Notes: generated by a model not told the origin, from the sequence alone. A stretch of 64,000 nt of DNA from Streptococcus parasanguinis (GCF_016648855.1 NZ_JACLQU010000003.1:1-64000), one strand, 5' to 3'; shown: positions 27,128 through 38,364, counted from the stretch's first letter. Program-made: numbers and translations.

Positions 27128-28417
27128 CTACTCCTTGTGGTCGCTAGACTCAGTCGAGCTTGCAGTTGTAGAAGACGAGCTTTCTGTTGAGGAACCTTCT
27201 GTAGACGAAGCCGTTGTTGAGCTGCTAGTGGAAGCTTTGGTTTCATCTGTCTCTGCTTCCAAGAGTTTAGAGCGGGCATCCCAGTATTTCTTGTATTCGC
27301 CCTCTAGCTCAGAGAGTTTCTTCTCGCGCTGTTCACCAGAGAGTTTTTCGCTATCACGTGTCGCCTTGATTTCTTTACGAAGGGCATAGATGATCAAGTC
27401 TGAATCGTCGATCCGCTTGGCTGTATCCAGCGCTTGGGTAAAGTCATGACGTCCGATATAGATCCAGTAGTGGAGATAGAGGCTGTCTGACTTGAGCGTG
27501 ACGTTGTTAAGGATGACCTTCTTTTGGTCCTCTGAGAAATTCAAGCCTTGCAAGTAAGACGTCGCCAACTCATATTTCTGTGTCATTGGAAGACTACTTG
27601 GAGCCACTCCTTCCAACTCATCGATCACACCGGTATAGTCTACCTTGAGGTAGGCTGTATCCGCTTGAAGCAACTTTTCTTTAAAGGGTGCTTGGAAAAA
27701 GACCAAATAGATCAAAGGCAAGAGTAAGAGAGCCACTACAGCTGAAAGCCAAACTGTTGCCAACTTAAAGATTCGGTGTTGACGGCTTGAAACCAAGGTC
27801 AAGGTCTTTTCTTCCTCTTCCTTGCGTTCTTGATAAGCTTTCTCTAAGAGACCTTTCATCTCTTCTAAGCTAGCGGCATCACGGATTTCCACCAAGAAAT
27901 CTGGCAGATCTTCTAATTCAAGTGTGCCTTGATAGAGTTCCATGAAGTCCCAGTCCCCAAAAAGAGTGACGGCATAACACTTGGCCTGACGCAAGAATTC
28001 AACCTGATCCCACTTGCGTGGCACCATCATTCCCGGAACCCCGCGGTAAGCGATCTTGACTTGCGCATCCTTGGTCACAAACAAATTGATAGGATGCAAC
28101 ATAAAGGTCACTGGAAGCTCCAAGGCCGGCGCCAAATCCAAGACGTTGATGGCTAGACGCAGACGGTCTGATACTGGTAATTCTTGGATTTCTTCAGCAC
28201 TCAAGCCTAGAGCATCTGTCTGATAGGTCAGATGAATCTGGTCTTGATCCGCTGTCATGCTTTGCTCTAAAAACAAGGGATGATGGAGATCCAAAATCCA
28301 TAAATTGCGTAAATCCTGGCTATCCACTTCTGAACGCTTGAGGTCCAGCCGCCAGCTCGTTTCTTCTTTTTCAAAACGGAAGACTTGTTCTTCCAGTGTA
28401 AATTGTTCTTCTTTCAC
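27128..28417 (-). CDS. essB: T7SS membrane protein EssB
   Basis: A core T7SSb component that bridges cytosol and cell surface and dimerises around the channel. The N-terminal 210 residues form the pseudokinase-like cytosolic domain; one membrane span follows (about 217-238, LATVWLSAVVALLLLPLIYLVFF), then an outside helical domain. The last 45 residues are a Ser/Thr tract (STSSSTTASSTEGSSTESSS) not needed in the known fold. I set the start at the GTG at 28417: GAGGAG lies seven bases ahead, inside the end of esaB, whose stop is one base away. The longer TTG start at 28432 would overlap esaB. Confidence 0.93.
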   Translation of the reverse strand: MKEEQFTLEEQVFRFEKEETSWRLDLKRSEVDSQDLRNLWILDLHHPLFLEQSMTADQDQIHLTYQTDALGLSAEEIQELPVSDRLRLAINVLDLAPALELPVTFMLHPINLFVTKDAQVKIAYRGVPGMMVPRKWDQVEFLRQAKCYAVTLFGDWDFMELYQGTLELEDLPDFLVEIRDAASLEEMKGLLEKAYQERKEEEEKTLTLVSSRQHRIFKLATVWLSAVVALLLLPLIYLVFFQAPFKEKLLQADTAYLKVDYTGVIDELEGVAPSSLPMTQKYELATSYLQGLNFSEDQKKVILNNVTLKSDSLYLHYWIYIGRHDFTQALDTAKRIDDSDLIIYALRKEIKATRDSEKLSGEQREKKLSELEGEYKKYWDARSKLLEAETDETKASTSSSTTASSTEGSSTESSSSTTASSTESSDHKE

Positions 28418-28418
28418 C

Positions 28419-28661
28419 TTACCACTCCTCAATCTCGATCAGATCACCACTCGTGATCGGATACTCTTGTACCACCTTGCCTTCATCTAGCAAGATGCCT
28501 TTATTTACCACGCGCAACTGATACTTGCTTCTAGGTTCCATGGCAGACCCAAAGATCTGATCCAATTCCCGAATCAAGCGTCGCACCTCCATCCGCGTTG
28601 GGATTCGGAGGTCATGGCTTGCACCATTCATACGGAAGGTGACATTGATATGTTGGTCCAT
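28419..28661 (-). CDS. esaB: T7SS ubiquitin-like protein EsaB (YukD family)
   Basis: An 80-residue small cytosolic protein with the YukD/ubiquitin-like fold (INVTFRMNGASHDLRIPTRMEVRRLIRELDQIF...GDLIEIEEW). EsaB is needed for T7SS activity in staphylococci and binds no known target covalently, since it lacks a C-terminal diglycine, as here. Its start adjoins the essA stop exactly (28661/28662) and its stop carries the essB ribosome site, so the three are translationally coupled. Confidence 0.93.
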   Translation of the reverse strand: MDQHINVTFRMNGASHDLRIPTRMEVRRLIRELDQIFGSAMEPRSKYQLRVVNKGILLDEGKVVQEYPITSGDLIEIEEW

Positions 28662-29117
28662 TTAGGCCTCTTTTCTATAGATTCGATAGGAAATGTAGCC
28701 AGCAATCCCAAAGAGAAGAGCACTCCAAGCCAGCATTTGCAAAGCTGGAATAAAATCCGACAAACTGGCCGAATTGTCCTCCACATTGGACTCGAATTTA
28801 GATAATTTTTGATTTTCAGGCTGGAACAGGTCCGCTTCAGGCCCTGTTTTTTTCTTTCCCTTTATAGCAGAAAACAACTGGCCGTCAGAATCGGTCAATT
28901 GTTTCTCTTGCTTGCGTTTTTCATCTGCTAATTTTTTCTGATCCTTCTCATTGAAAAGAGACTCAGTCGCATCCAATTGGCCCCCAAGTGTCTTTTCCTG
29001 CTCTGTCTCCAGACGTGAGTTGTTGACCTGCAGACGATTATCAATAAAATCATCTGCAGAAACAACAGCTACTGGCAAGAGACTAAAGACAAAGAGAAGA
29101 TACATCATTTTTTTCAT
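28662..29117 (-). CDS. essA: T7SS membrane protein EssA
   Basis: A 151-residue core component with an N-terminal signal-like segment (MMYLLFVFSLLPVAVVSA), a charged coiled-coil middle (QKKLADEKRKQEKQLTDSDG) and one C-terminal membrane span (ALQMLAWSALLFGIAGYISYRIY). The order, size and topology fit EssA, which sits with EsaA and EssB in the membrane complex. Its ATG overlaps the end of esaA by four bases. Confidence 0.9.
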   Translation of the reverse strand: MKKMMYLLFVFSLLPVAVVSADDFIDNRLQVNNSRLETEQEKTLGGQLDATESLFNEKDQKKLADEKRKQEKQLTDSDGQLFSAIKGKKKTGPEADLFQPENQKLSKFESNVEDNSASLSDFIPALQMLAWSALLFGIAGYISYRIYRKEA

Positions 29118-32100
29118 AAGCTTGATTCAATTTCCTTTGTTTGAGTAAACTTCTTTGGAATGAAGATATTGGCAACCGCCAAAAGGCCGAAGAAGACCAA
29201 CAATCCGAAGAAGACGCCGATACCGGCTGTTTGTCCATCAAAGTAACCCGCAAACTGTCCTTCTAAAATAGAAAGGAGGTTGACATTTTTCACCAGTGCT
29301 GGAAGGCCTGACAAGGTCGCGGTCGTTCCGATCGCACTTGATAGGTAGACGTAGCTGATCAACATGAAGAAGGCCAGTCCCATTCCAATCACACGGAAGT
29401 GTTTCAAGAGAAGGTATTGCAGTTGTACCAAGACAAAGCTTGCTAGAACCGCTAAGAATACCCATGAAGGTACATATTCACGACCAACAGAGAGTTGAAT
29501 ACTTGAAATCATTCCGATCACCAGTCCAAAGATGAGAGAAAGTCCCACAAGGACACCGACAGACAAGAGATCTGATTCTTGCAAACGATCCAATTTGAAA
29601 CGATCCTTAACCTTGCGAATGATTGGTTGAGTCGCAAAGAGATAAGCTGTAAAGAGGCTCAAGACTTCCAACATAAAGATCCAGATAAATGGACGGTAAA
29701 CGTTGATCGTCGCTTTCACAGAAGAAGATTTCTCTGCAACTGGATTTGACAAGAAGTCGAGCAAGACTTCATTCGGTACTCCATTTTCATAGGCATTGTT
29801 GAAGACTTTACGGAAGGCTTCGACGAAGTTCCCGTTTTCAGACAATTCCTTGTCGAATTCACCCATCAAGCTCTCTGCATTGCTAGACAATTTCTCTGTA
29901 TTGCCTTGGGCTTTTTCCAATTCTTTGTTCAATTGACTAAAGATTTCATTGGTAGAGTTAGCCGCTTCTACATTGCTACGAGACGAGCTCTTAACGCCTT
30001 CTGTCGAGCTCAATAATGACGTGTATTCAGAACCAAGGGCTGACAAATCTGCATCGGTCTTGGTTTGAGCCTGTGTCACTGTTTCTTGTGATTTTGAGAT
30101 CTCTTCTAAACGTTTTTGAAGCTCTGCATACTGCTTCAATTGATCGTTGATATTTTGGGTTAGATCCTTGTTGGTGTTTTCGATTGCTTGAAGATTTGCC
30201 TGCAATTGTGGTCCCAAGTCTTGCAACTGTTTAAGGGTACCATCTAACTGGGCTTTCACACTCTTCGTTGCATCCCCAGATTCATCCGTTTCAATACTCT
30301 TACGGTAATCCTTCATGTTACTTGAAACGGCAGCCTTCACGACATCGACCAAAGCATCTGTCAAATCCATATCTTCGATCGGATCATAGAGCGAATGACG
30401 ATTTTCCTTTTCATCTTTTGGATAGTAGGCATCGATCAATGCTCCCGCTCGTTGATAATCCAAGGCAATTTCACTAGCTTTCGACGCATAGTTAGCGACA
30501 GCTGTTTTCAAATCATCTGCAGATACGGTCACACTGGTTGAAGAAACTCCATTCACAAGAACTTCAACATCAATCGCGCTTGGCATAGCTCCTCCATCTT
30601 CAACGAGGTGAATTTGAATTTGTTTACCATCTTTCAGTTCGACTTCCTGCTCACCACCACCTGCATAAGTCTGTCCATCATAGGTCCAAGTATCAACCTT
30701 GACCCCTGCAGGGACATGAATACTAACTTTCTGTTTTCCAGATTTAGCATTGAGGACATCCGCAACTGCCGTTGATTTGGCATCCACTTCTGCAGCCAAT
30801 CGTTTTAATTCATCGGCATTCCCTTTTGCTTGCCCCTTCGTACCAGCAAAAGCACTATCAAAATCAATCGCTGCGTTGAGATTTCCATACTTATTCAGAT
30901 TAAGACTAGCAGGATCTAAAGACGGAAGTTTTTCAATTGCTTGACGAATGTCATCATCCGCTTTATCTCGAGCCTTGCTGATAGTTTCGATTTTTGGCTT
31001 TCCAAGCAAGGTACGAAGAGTGACTTTGTCTCCTTCTTTTAGCCCATAGTAGTCAAAGATCTTCGCTTTTACAGAAGACTCGATGTTATTTTCGTGCTCA
31101 TCTAATTTGTCGCGTTCTGCCTTGATCCCTTTTTCGAGATCTGCCACACGATCATTCACATCTTTTGTCAAGCCTGCATAGGTCTTGGTCCCTGAAGCAT
31201 CTCCTTCTGTTTCAGTTGGCTGACTCAATTGTTTAGTAATCGCTTCTTGGTTTTGTTGTAGATTCTTATACAACTCTTGGGTCTTTTCACTGACAACAGA
31301 CTGGTTCATGGACATCAGCTGGTTCATGAACTCTTCATGGCTGATCTTATCCTCAGAGCGTTGCTTGATCAATGTGTCGAAGTTTTGACCGTACTGATCC
31401 TGAGATTGGGTCAATTGATCAAAAGCCTGTGTATAAGACTCAAGGACTGTCTTCAAGGCATTATTCGACTCAACAGATGACGTAGACAAGCTATAGAGAC
31501 TTGGAAAGATATTCTTCGAATCTAAAGCTGAATCCAATAAGTTACTCCGGTATGAACCAATGTTGGTCGATTGGATTTTGTTACTTGTTTCCACGTTCTT
31601 CTGAGCTGTATAGAGGTTGCTCAAAATGCTGACCATATACATATCAACCAACTGGCTATTCAAGTCTGAAACGATATCTTTAGCGACTTTATTGGCCTCG
31701 TTTTCAACCTGAGAATTTCCAGCCGCGTTGACCTTATACGTCACCGTGGTCTTCTCTGCATTAACCGCGTTCACTTCCAAGACCTTCTCTGAGAAGTCAC
31801 TTGGAATGACAATCATCAACTGGTACTTGCCATCTGCAAGCCCTGACTCAGCAGCTCCACGAGGGAGTACAGACCAGTTTTGCGAATTATCCCGCTCGAT
31901 ATTCTTTACATAGCTAGCCCCGAGGTTGTATTCTTTATCATTCAGTTTAACCGCCTTGTCTTCGTTGACAACTGCAATATTGAGCTTGGTGTTTTCTGTC
32001 GTTTGTACGGTCTTGGCTTCGTTTTGCTTTTGGTCCTTTTGAACCGTCGTATAAAGACCCACTACAGATCCCATCAAAAGGAGCACAACCGCACTCTGAC

Positions 32101-32137
32101 CGATGTATTTTAACCATTTTTTATTTTTAACTTCCAT
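29114..32137 (-). CDS. esaA: T7SS membrane protein EsaA
   Basis: A 1007-residue YueB/EsaA-family protein: one N-terminal span (about 14-31, SAVVLLLMGSVVGLYTTV), a large outside region with long coiled coils (NKDLTQNINDQLKQYAELQKRLEEISKSQ), and a block of five C-terminal spans from about 815. EsaA dimers form an arrow-like extracellular stalk that can cross the peptidoglycan; the Bacillus homologue YueB is a phage SPP1 receptor, so this surface may also be used by phage. The gene follows esxA after two hairpins. Confidence 0.95.
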   Translation of the reverse strand: MEVKNKKWLKYIGQSAVVLLLMGSVVGLYTTVQKDQKQNEAKTVQTTENTKLNIAVVNEDKAVKLNDKEYNLGASYVKNIERDNSQNWSVLPRGAAESGLADGKYQLMIVIPSDFSEKVLEVNAVNAEKTTVTYKVNAAGNSQVENEANKVAKDIVSDLNSQLVDMYMVSILSNLYTAQKNVETSNKIQSTNIGSYRSNLLDSALDSKNIFPSLYSLSTSSVESNNALKTVLESYTQAFDQLTQSQDQYGQNFDTLIKQRSEDKISHEEFMNQLMSMNQSVVSEKTQELYKNLQQNQEAITKQLSQPTETEGDASGTKTYAGLTKDVNDRVADLEKGIKAERDKLDEHENNIESSVKAKIFDYYGLKEGDKVTLRTLLGKPKIETISKARDKADDDIRQAIEKLPSLDPASLNLNKYGNLNAAIDFDSAFAGTKGQAKGNADELKRLAAEVDAKSTAVADVLNAKSGKQKVSIHVPAGVKVDTWTYDGQTYAGGGEQEVELKDGKQIQIHLVEDGGAMPSAIDVEVLVNGVSSTSVTVSADDLKTAVANYASKASEIALDYQRAGALIDAYYPKDEKENRHSLYDPIEDMDLTDALVDVVKAAVSSNMKDYRKSIETDESGDATKSVKAQLDGTLKQLQDLGPQLQANLQAIENTNKDLTQNINDQLKQYAELQKRLEEISKSQETVTQAQTKTDADLSALGSEYTSLLSSTEGVKSSSRSNVEAANSTNEIFSQLNKELEKAQGNTEKLSSNAESLMGEFDKELSENGNFVEAFRKVFNNAYENGVPNEVLLDFLSNPVAEKSSSVKATINVYRPFIWIFMLEVLSLFTAYLFATQPIIRKVKDRFKLDRLQESDLLSVGVLVGLSLIFGLVIGMISSIQLSVGREYVPSWVFLAVLASFVLVQLQYLLLKHFRVIGMGLAFFMLISYVYLSSAIGTTATLSGLPALVKNVNLLSILEGQFAGYFDGQTAGIGVFFGLLVFFGLLAVANIFIPKKFTQTKEIESSL

Positions 32138-32166
32138 ACCTTTTCCTTTTTCTAATTCATAGATAC

Positions 32167-32205
32167 AAAATAGGGGTTAGGAATTAAGAATCTAACCCCT
32201 ATTTT
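32167..32205 (-). terminator. Second hairpin between esxA and esaA
   Basis: A perfect 14-bp stem (32167-32180 with 32192-32205) with an 11-base loop. The T-rich end of the stem is short and the following bases are GTATC, so it may act as a partial terminator or a processing and stabilising site. Confidence 0.7.
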
Positions 32206-32226
32206 CTATATATCAAAAGACAAAAG

Positions 32227-32256
32227 GGTGATCTACCTACAAGAAGTAAGATCACC
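32227..32256 (-). terminator. First hairpin after esxA, attenuator-like
   Basis: GGTGATCT and AGATCACC form an 8-bp stem twelve bases after the esxA stop, followed on the minus strand by CCTTTTGTC. It may reduce transcription into esaA so that the secreted EsxA is made in excess. Confidence 0.6.
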
Positions 32257-32268
32257 TCCAAGACTATC

Positions 32269-32556
32269 TTAGTGGATTTGTGCAGCGATATCTTGGTCAG
32301 TTTGTTCAACGATATCAGCAACTTTGATCAATTGACCGTTGATGTCTTCCAACAATTGAGCGAATTGTTTAATTTTTGGAGACAATTCGTTGAATTGTGC
32401 TTCAAAGCTATCAAATGCAGATCCATCCCAGTTTGCGTCGATGACTTGTTGTTCATGAGTCAAAGTAGTAAGGATTTGATCGATTTCTTGAGAACCTTGT
32501 GCATAACGTTGTGCTGAAGCACGTAGGTCTTCTGGAGTTAATTTAATTTGAGCCAT
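32269..32556 (-). CDS. esxA: WXG100 secreted protein EsxA
   Basis: A 95-residue helical hairpin protein with Trp43-Asp44-Gly45 (NWDGSAF) at the turn, the WXG motif. EsxA is secreted by the T7SS and needed for export of other substrates. The C-terminus DIVEQTDQDIAAQIH fits the Y/T-xxxD/E export signal type loosely. AAAGGAG lies seven bases before the ATG. The gene starts the operon, has 477 bases of free DNA upstream, and is separated from esaA by hairpins, which suggests higher expression than the machine genes. Confidence 0.96.
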   Translation of the reverse strand: MAQIKLTPEDLRASAQRYAQGSQEIDQILTTLTHEQQVIDANWDGSAFDSFEAQFNELSPKIKQFAQLLEDINGQLIKVADIVEQTDQDIAAQIH

Positions 32557-32739
32557 ATTTTTCTCCTTTTGGGCTGATACCCTTATATTTTTTTCATAAA
32601 CAATACATTTTAGTACGAATTAGTAAAATGCCAGATAACTGTATATTTTACCTTTTTCTCCCTGTTTGTATTATTTACTTAAAAATATCTTAATGAAATA
32701 TTGCCAGAATGTCAAGTTTAGAGGGCTAACTGATAAAAC

Positions 32740-32758
32740 ATTGTAACTTTGTTACAAT
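32740..32758. promoter_or_regulatory. Perfect palindrome in the esxA upstream region
   Basis: ATTGTAAC-TTT-GTTACAAT, 8-bp arms with a three-base centre, about 185 bases upstream of esxA, with a further half-site GTGTAACATTTTG right after it. It looks like a binding site of a dimeric regulator. The rest of the 32557-33033 gap is AT-rich; an extended -10 (TGGTATAAT, 32964-32972) faces the lipoprotein pseudogene, and I see no strong promoter for esxA. Confidence 0.5.
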
Positions 32759-33033
32759 TGTGTAACATTTTGTCATAAATATGTAATATATTTTCTGAAT
32801 TCCTTGCCCCAGTAGTCTCCAACTAGTATTATTTCTGAGAAGAAAAGAAGACACTCTGTCCTTTTATATTAACTCAACACATAGATAAAAATTGTTGATT
32901 TTAGGTGTTTTTAAAAGCAAATTTTGAAGATTTTTGTATATTTTTTCATTTTTAAAACTTTTATGGTATAATGAAACCTGTTCAAAACTTGTTTCATACA
33001 AGATCGAACACCATTAACCTATAAGGAGTATAT

Positions 33034-33585
33034 ATGAAAAAATTTCTACTTGCCTCTGTCTGTCTACTAGCTCTTACCGCTTGTAGCCAAGGCTAACAAG
33101 GCAAAGGAACTACTGCCGCTTCTCCCAAGCAAGAGGAAACTCAAAACAAAAAGGAGCAAGTCCAAACCAAGACCTTTGTTAGTGACCTCGGCGATCACCA
33201 CCAAAACAAAATTCAAATTGGCTACAAGAAAGAGGAAATTGTCTCTTTTACTTTCCTTAGTTTTGAACCCATTTCCTCAGATTTGCAAGACATGGATCTT
33301 CCTGAATTAAAGGAAATCTACCAAGAAGAATTAGAACATAGCGATATCTATAAAACCTTAAATGGTAAGCCTGGACTTAGCTTCCGCATTCAAATTTCAA
33401 AAGATAAACAATCCTATGCTAAAGTCTTACAGGCTGACTTCTCAAAAATCAAGAAAGATGAGTTTGCTACCATCTACGGAGATCAAGGGGAGGAAGAAAG
33501 AGCCGAGTTCAAGAAATACCTCAATGGCAAGCCCCAAGATCTCTTTACCTATTTCAAAGATCAAGGCCTCAAAGAAGAAAAATAA
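33034..33585 (+). pseudogene. Lipoprotein gene with an early stop codon (DUF1307/YehR-like)
   Basis: An ATG with a perfect AAGGAG site starts a classic lipoprotein signal, MKKFLLASVCLLALTACSQG, but codon 21 is TAA (33094-33096), two residues past the lipidated cysteine. The same frame then stays open for 162 codons to 33585 and is rich in Lys/Glu, with the size and layout of DUF1307/YehR-type lipoproteins. One base change would restore it (for example AAA or CAA). It is a recent pseudogene, a phase-off allele or a sequencing error. A downstream restart at Met 33283 would give a cytosolic fragment only. Confidence 0.85.
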
Positions 33586-33636
33586 AAAGAGCTTCCTGAG
33601 TTTCATCACCACACTGGTGAGAGCTCAGAAAGCTTT
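33586..33636. terminator. Terminator between the lipoprotein pseudogene and proS
   Basis: AAGAGCTT-CCTGAG and CTCAG-AAAGCTTTTT form an interrupted long stem whose ends give A or T runs on either strand, so it can end both converging genes. Confidence 0.65.
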
Positions 33637-33639
33637 TTC

Positions 33640-35505
<1,866 letters not shown>

Positions 35506-36765
35506 CTATTTCAAAAATAATTTCATAATATCATTCCAGGTGACAGCAATCATCAAAATAACCATTACAGCTACACCTGCAAGCGTCATATAGGTTTCTA
35601 CTTCTTGTTTCAGTGGCTTTCTCCGGACGACCTCGATCAAATTGATCAAGATTTTTCCTCCATCCAAAGCCGGAATCGGGATTAGATTGAAGATCCCAAT
35701 ATTAATTGAGAGCATGGCCATAAGAGATAAGACTGCCGGAATTCCTAATTGAGCAGCTTGTGAGCTGGCATTGTAGATGGCAACCGGTCCACCCAGTTTA
35801 TTGAGACTAAAGTGGAAAATGATATCTTTCAAAGCTCCCAAAATCCGTGTCGCTGTATTCCAGGTATCTGTAAAACCAGACAAGAGTTTATCCACAAATC
35901 CTGTCTTGAGGCCATTTGTCACACCCAAATAGTAACGATTCCCTGACTTGGTTGGCTTCACTTTGACTTCTTTTTCTTGGCCGTCTGTCTTGACCTTCAG
36001 GGTCAATTCAGGAGCCGTCTTGCTGTCCTTGGTTGCTTTCTCGACAGCATCTGTCAGCTCATCCCAGTTGCTAACGGTATCGTTGTTTACCTGAAGGATC
36101 TGAACATTGCTTTTGACACCAACCTTGGCCAGCGCCCCATCGGGTGCCACCTGAACATTGTTGCTATAGTAGTCAATCGCACCGCCTCGCATAAAGGCTA
36201 AGAGTGAGTAGACAACAATACTGAGGATAAAGTTGTTCATAGGGCCCGCAAAGTTGGTGATTAACCGTCCCCAAATGCTGGCATTCTGATACTGAACATC
36301 TCTCGGTGCAATCCGCACTTCTGTCCCATCTTCCTCAACGATGGTCGCATCATGATCAACACTATAGGTCTTTGTCTCATCGAGAACCAAGCCTGTGATT
36401 TCTAATTTATCTTCAAAGTCAAACTGGGTAACATTCATGGGAAGGGCTGTCTGATCCAGATTCTTTCCTGAAAGATTGATCCGGACGACCTTACCAGCCT
36501 CATTTAGCGTCAAGCTGACAGGCGTTCCGGTTTTAATCTCAGTTGTATCCTCACCCCAGCCAGCCATCCGCACATACCCACCTAAAGGTAGAATGCGAAT
36601 CGTATAAGCTGTTCCATCTTGACCAATATGGGCAAAGATCTTTGGACCCATCCCGATCGAGAATTCTCGCACCAGGATGCCCGATTTTTTTGCAAAATAG
36701 AAATGACCAAACTCGTGAACGAGAACGATCACTCCAAAAATAACAATAAAGGCAATAAACTGCAT
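35506..36765 (-). CDS. eep: Site-2 intramembrane metalloprotease Eep/RseP
   Basis: A 419-residue membrane protease with the zinc motif HEFGHF (HExxH, about residues 18-23) in the first span, a PDZ domain (about 195-275, [28 protein letters not shown]) and the third metal ligand in [13 protein letters not shown] near 360. In streptococci and enterococci Eep trims lipoprotein signal peptides and pheromone precursors such as SHP and cAD1 peptides, and cleaves anti-sigma factors. It may process lipoproteins or the small secreted peptide encoded in this window; that is conjecture. Part of the uppS-cdsA-eep-proS operon. Confidence 0.95.
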   Translation of the reverse strand: MQFIAFIVIFGVIVLVHEFGHFYFAKKSGILVREFSIGMGPKIFAHIGQDGTAYTIRILPLGGYVRMAGWGEDTTEIKTGTPVSLTLNEAGKVVRINLSGKNLDQTALPMNVTQFDFEDKLEITGLVLDETKTYSVDHDATIVEEDGTEVRIAPRDVQYQNASIWGRLITNFAGPMNNFILSIVVYSLLAFMRGGAIDYYSNNVQVAPDGALAKVGVKSNVQILQVNNDTVSNWDELTDAVEKATKDSKTAPELTLKVKTDGQEKEVKVKPTKSGNRYYLGVTNGLKTGFVDKLLSGFTDTWNTATRILGALKDIIFHFSLNKLGGPVAIYNASSQAAQLGIPAVLSLMAMLSINIGIFNLIPIPALDGGKILINLIEVVRRKPLKQEVETYMTLAGVAVMVILMIAVTWNDIMKLFLK

Positions 36766-36801
36766 CGTTCTATACGTGGTTTCCTTTCTATCTCTTCTGT
36801 C

Positions 36802-37605
36802 TTAGAACAAGCCCAAGAAATGCATCAAGGGAAAGACAAAAATCAAACTATCAAAGCGGTCTAGAACACCACCATGTCCTGGAATAAATTTCCCAGAATC
36901 TTTCACACCGAAGTGGCGTTTAATCGCACTCTCTACCAGATCTCCAAACTGACCTGCAATACTAAAGAGGATGGTAAAGAAGATCATAGCAAGAAAACCA
37001 TGTCCACCTGCCACAGAGCGATCCACGATCATATAGATCACAGTTACCGCAACTGCAGACAAGATTCCCCCAAGACTGCCTTCAATCGTTTTATTAGGAG
37101 AAACCGCAGGCATGAGCTTGCGTTTCCCAAACCGGCTTCCTACCAGATAAGCACCTGAATCTGTAGCCCAGACAATAAAGAGGGCTAACAAAACCTTATC
37201 AATACCAGCGATTCGCGCATCTACTAAGGAATGGAAGCCAAGTCCAACATAAAAGCTGGACGCAATGGGGTAGACCACATCTTCATAATTATAATTCTGA
37301 GCAAGAACAGTTGTCCCCATGAGAATCAAGACAACCAGACCATAGGCAATCATATTGCCGTCTGCTGGAAGGTAAGGAAGGTAGTCCTCGATCGGCAAAG
37401 TCAGGACGAAGGCCGCTAACATGGCTAGCGCTCCTTCAAAGGTCGCTGTCTCAAGCCCCTTCATCTTAAGCAATTCATGAACCCCTAGCATGGCGATCAA
37501 GCCAATCACAATCTGGAAGAACACCCCTCCAACCATTACTGTTGGAATGAAAAAGAGCAGGGCAATTCCTCCAAAAATCACACGTTTTTGTAAATCTTTC
37601 GTCAT
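36802..37605 (-). CDS. cdsA: Phosphatidate cytidylyltransferase
   Basis: Makes CDP-diacylglycerol from CTP and phosphatidic acid, the precursor of phosphatidylglycerol and cardiolipin. A polytopic protein of 267 residues with the C-terminal signature KRHFGVKDSGKFIPGHGGVLDRFDSL. Of two adjacent ATG codons the second (37605) is better spaced from AGGAG. It follows uppS by nine bases. Confidence 0.95.
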   Translation of the reverse strand: MTKDLQKRVIFGGIALLFFIPTVMVGGVFFQIVIGLIAMLGVHELLKMKGLETATFEGALAMLAAFVLTLPIEDYLPYLPADGNMIAYGLVVLILMGTTVLAQNYNYEDVVYPIASSFYVGLGFHSLVDARIAGIDKVLLALFIVWATDSGAYLVGSRFGKRKLMPAVSPNKTIEGSLGGILSAVAVTVIYMIVDRSVAGGHGFLAMIFFTILFSIAGQFGDLVESAIKRHFGVKDSGKFIPGHGGVLDRFDSLIFVFPLMHFLGLF

Positions 37606-37614
37606 CATCTTCTC

Positions 37615-38364
37615 CTAAACACCGCCAAATCTCCGATGGCGATGGCTATATTCTACTATGGCACTTCGTAGTGCTTCCTCTCCAAAATCTGGCCACATCA
37701 CATCTGTGAAATACAACTCACTGTAGGCGGCCTGCCAAGGAAGGAAATTACTCAAACGGATTTCTCCGCTGGTACGGATAATCAAATCCGGATCCCTTAG
37801 GACACGTGGCAAACTCTCGGTATAGAGATAATCTGCGATCACCTCTTCTGTGATATCTTCTGGACTGAACTTCGCGTCCAAGACTTCATGAGCGATCTGC
37901 TTCACAGCCTGAGTAATCTCTGCACGTCCACCATAATTGAGTGCGAAATTCAGGATCAAGCCAGTATTGAGGTGGGTCATCGCTTCTGCTCTTTCCAAAG
38001 CTTCTAATGTTTCTTTGGGTAATTTCTTAGTGTCACCGATCATTTGAATCTTGACATTATTGCGATGCAATTCAGGGACAAAGCGATCATAAAACTCAAC
38101 TGGCAAGTGCATGATAAACTTGACTTCATCATCAGGGCGTGTCCAGTTTTCCGTCGAAAAGGCATAGACCGTCAAGACCTGAACTCCCATATTTTTTGCT
38201 GCAATCGTCACTTCTTGGAGAGCTTCCATCCCTGCCTTATGACCAAAGACGCGCGGTTGCATCCGCTTTTTCGCCCAACGACCATTGCCATCCATAATAA
38301 TGCCAATATGTTTCGGGACTTCTAAAGGGATCTCGATTTTTTCTTTCTTCTTAAAACGAAACAT
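37615..38364 (-). CDS. uppS: Undecaprenyl diphosphate synthase
   Basis: Cis-prenyltransferase that builds the C55 lipid carrier for peptidoglycan and polysaccharide. At 249 residues it shows the family motifs HIGIIMDGNGRWAKKR near the N-terminus (Asp26 binds Mg), FSTENWTRP, NYGGRAEI and DLIIRTSGEIRLSNFLPWQAAYSELYF. First gene of the uppS-cdsA-eep-proS operon. Confidence 0.97.
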   Translation of the reverse strand: MFRFKKKEKIEIPLEVPKHIGIIMDGNGRWAKKRMQPRVFGHKAGMEALQEVTIAAKNMGVQVLTVYAFSTENWTRPDDEVKFIMHLPVEFYDRFVPELHRNNVKIQMIGDTKKLPKETLEALERAEAMTHLNTGLILNFALNYGGRAEITQAVKQIAHEVLDAKFSPEDITEEVIADYLYTESLPRVLRDPDLIIRTSGEIRLSNFLPWQAAYSELYFTDVMWPDFGEEALRSAIVEYSHRHRRFGGV

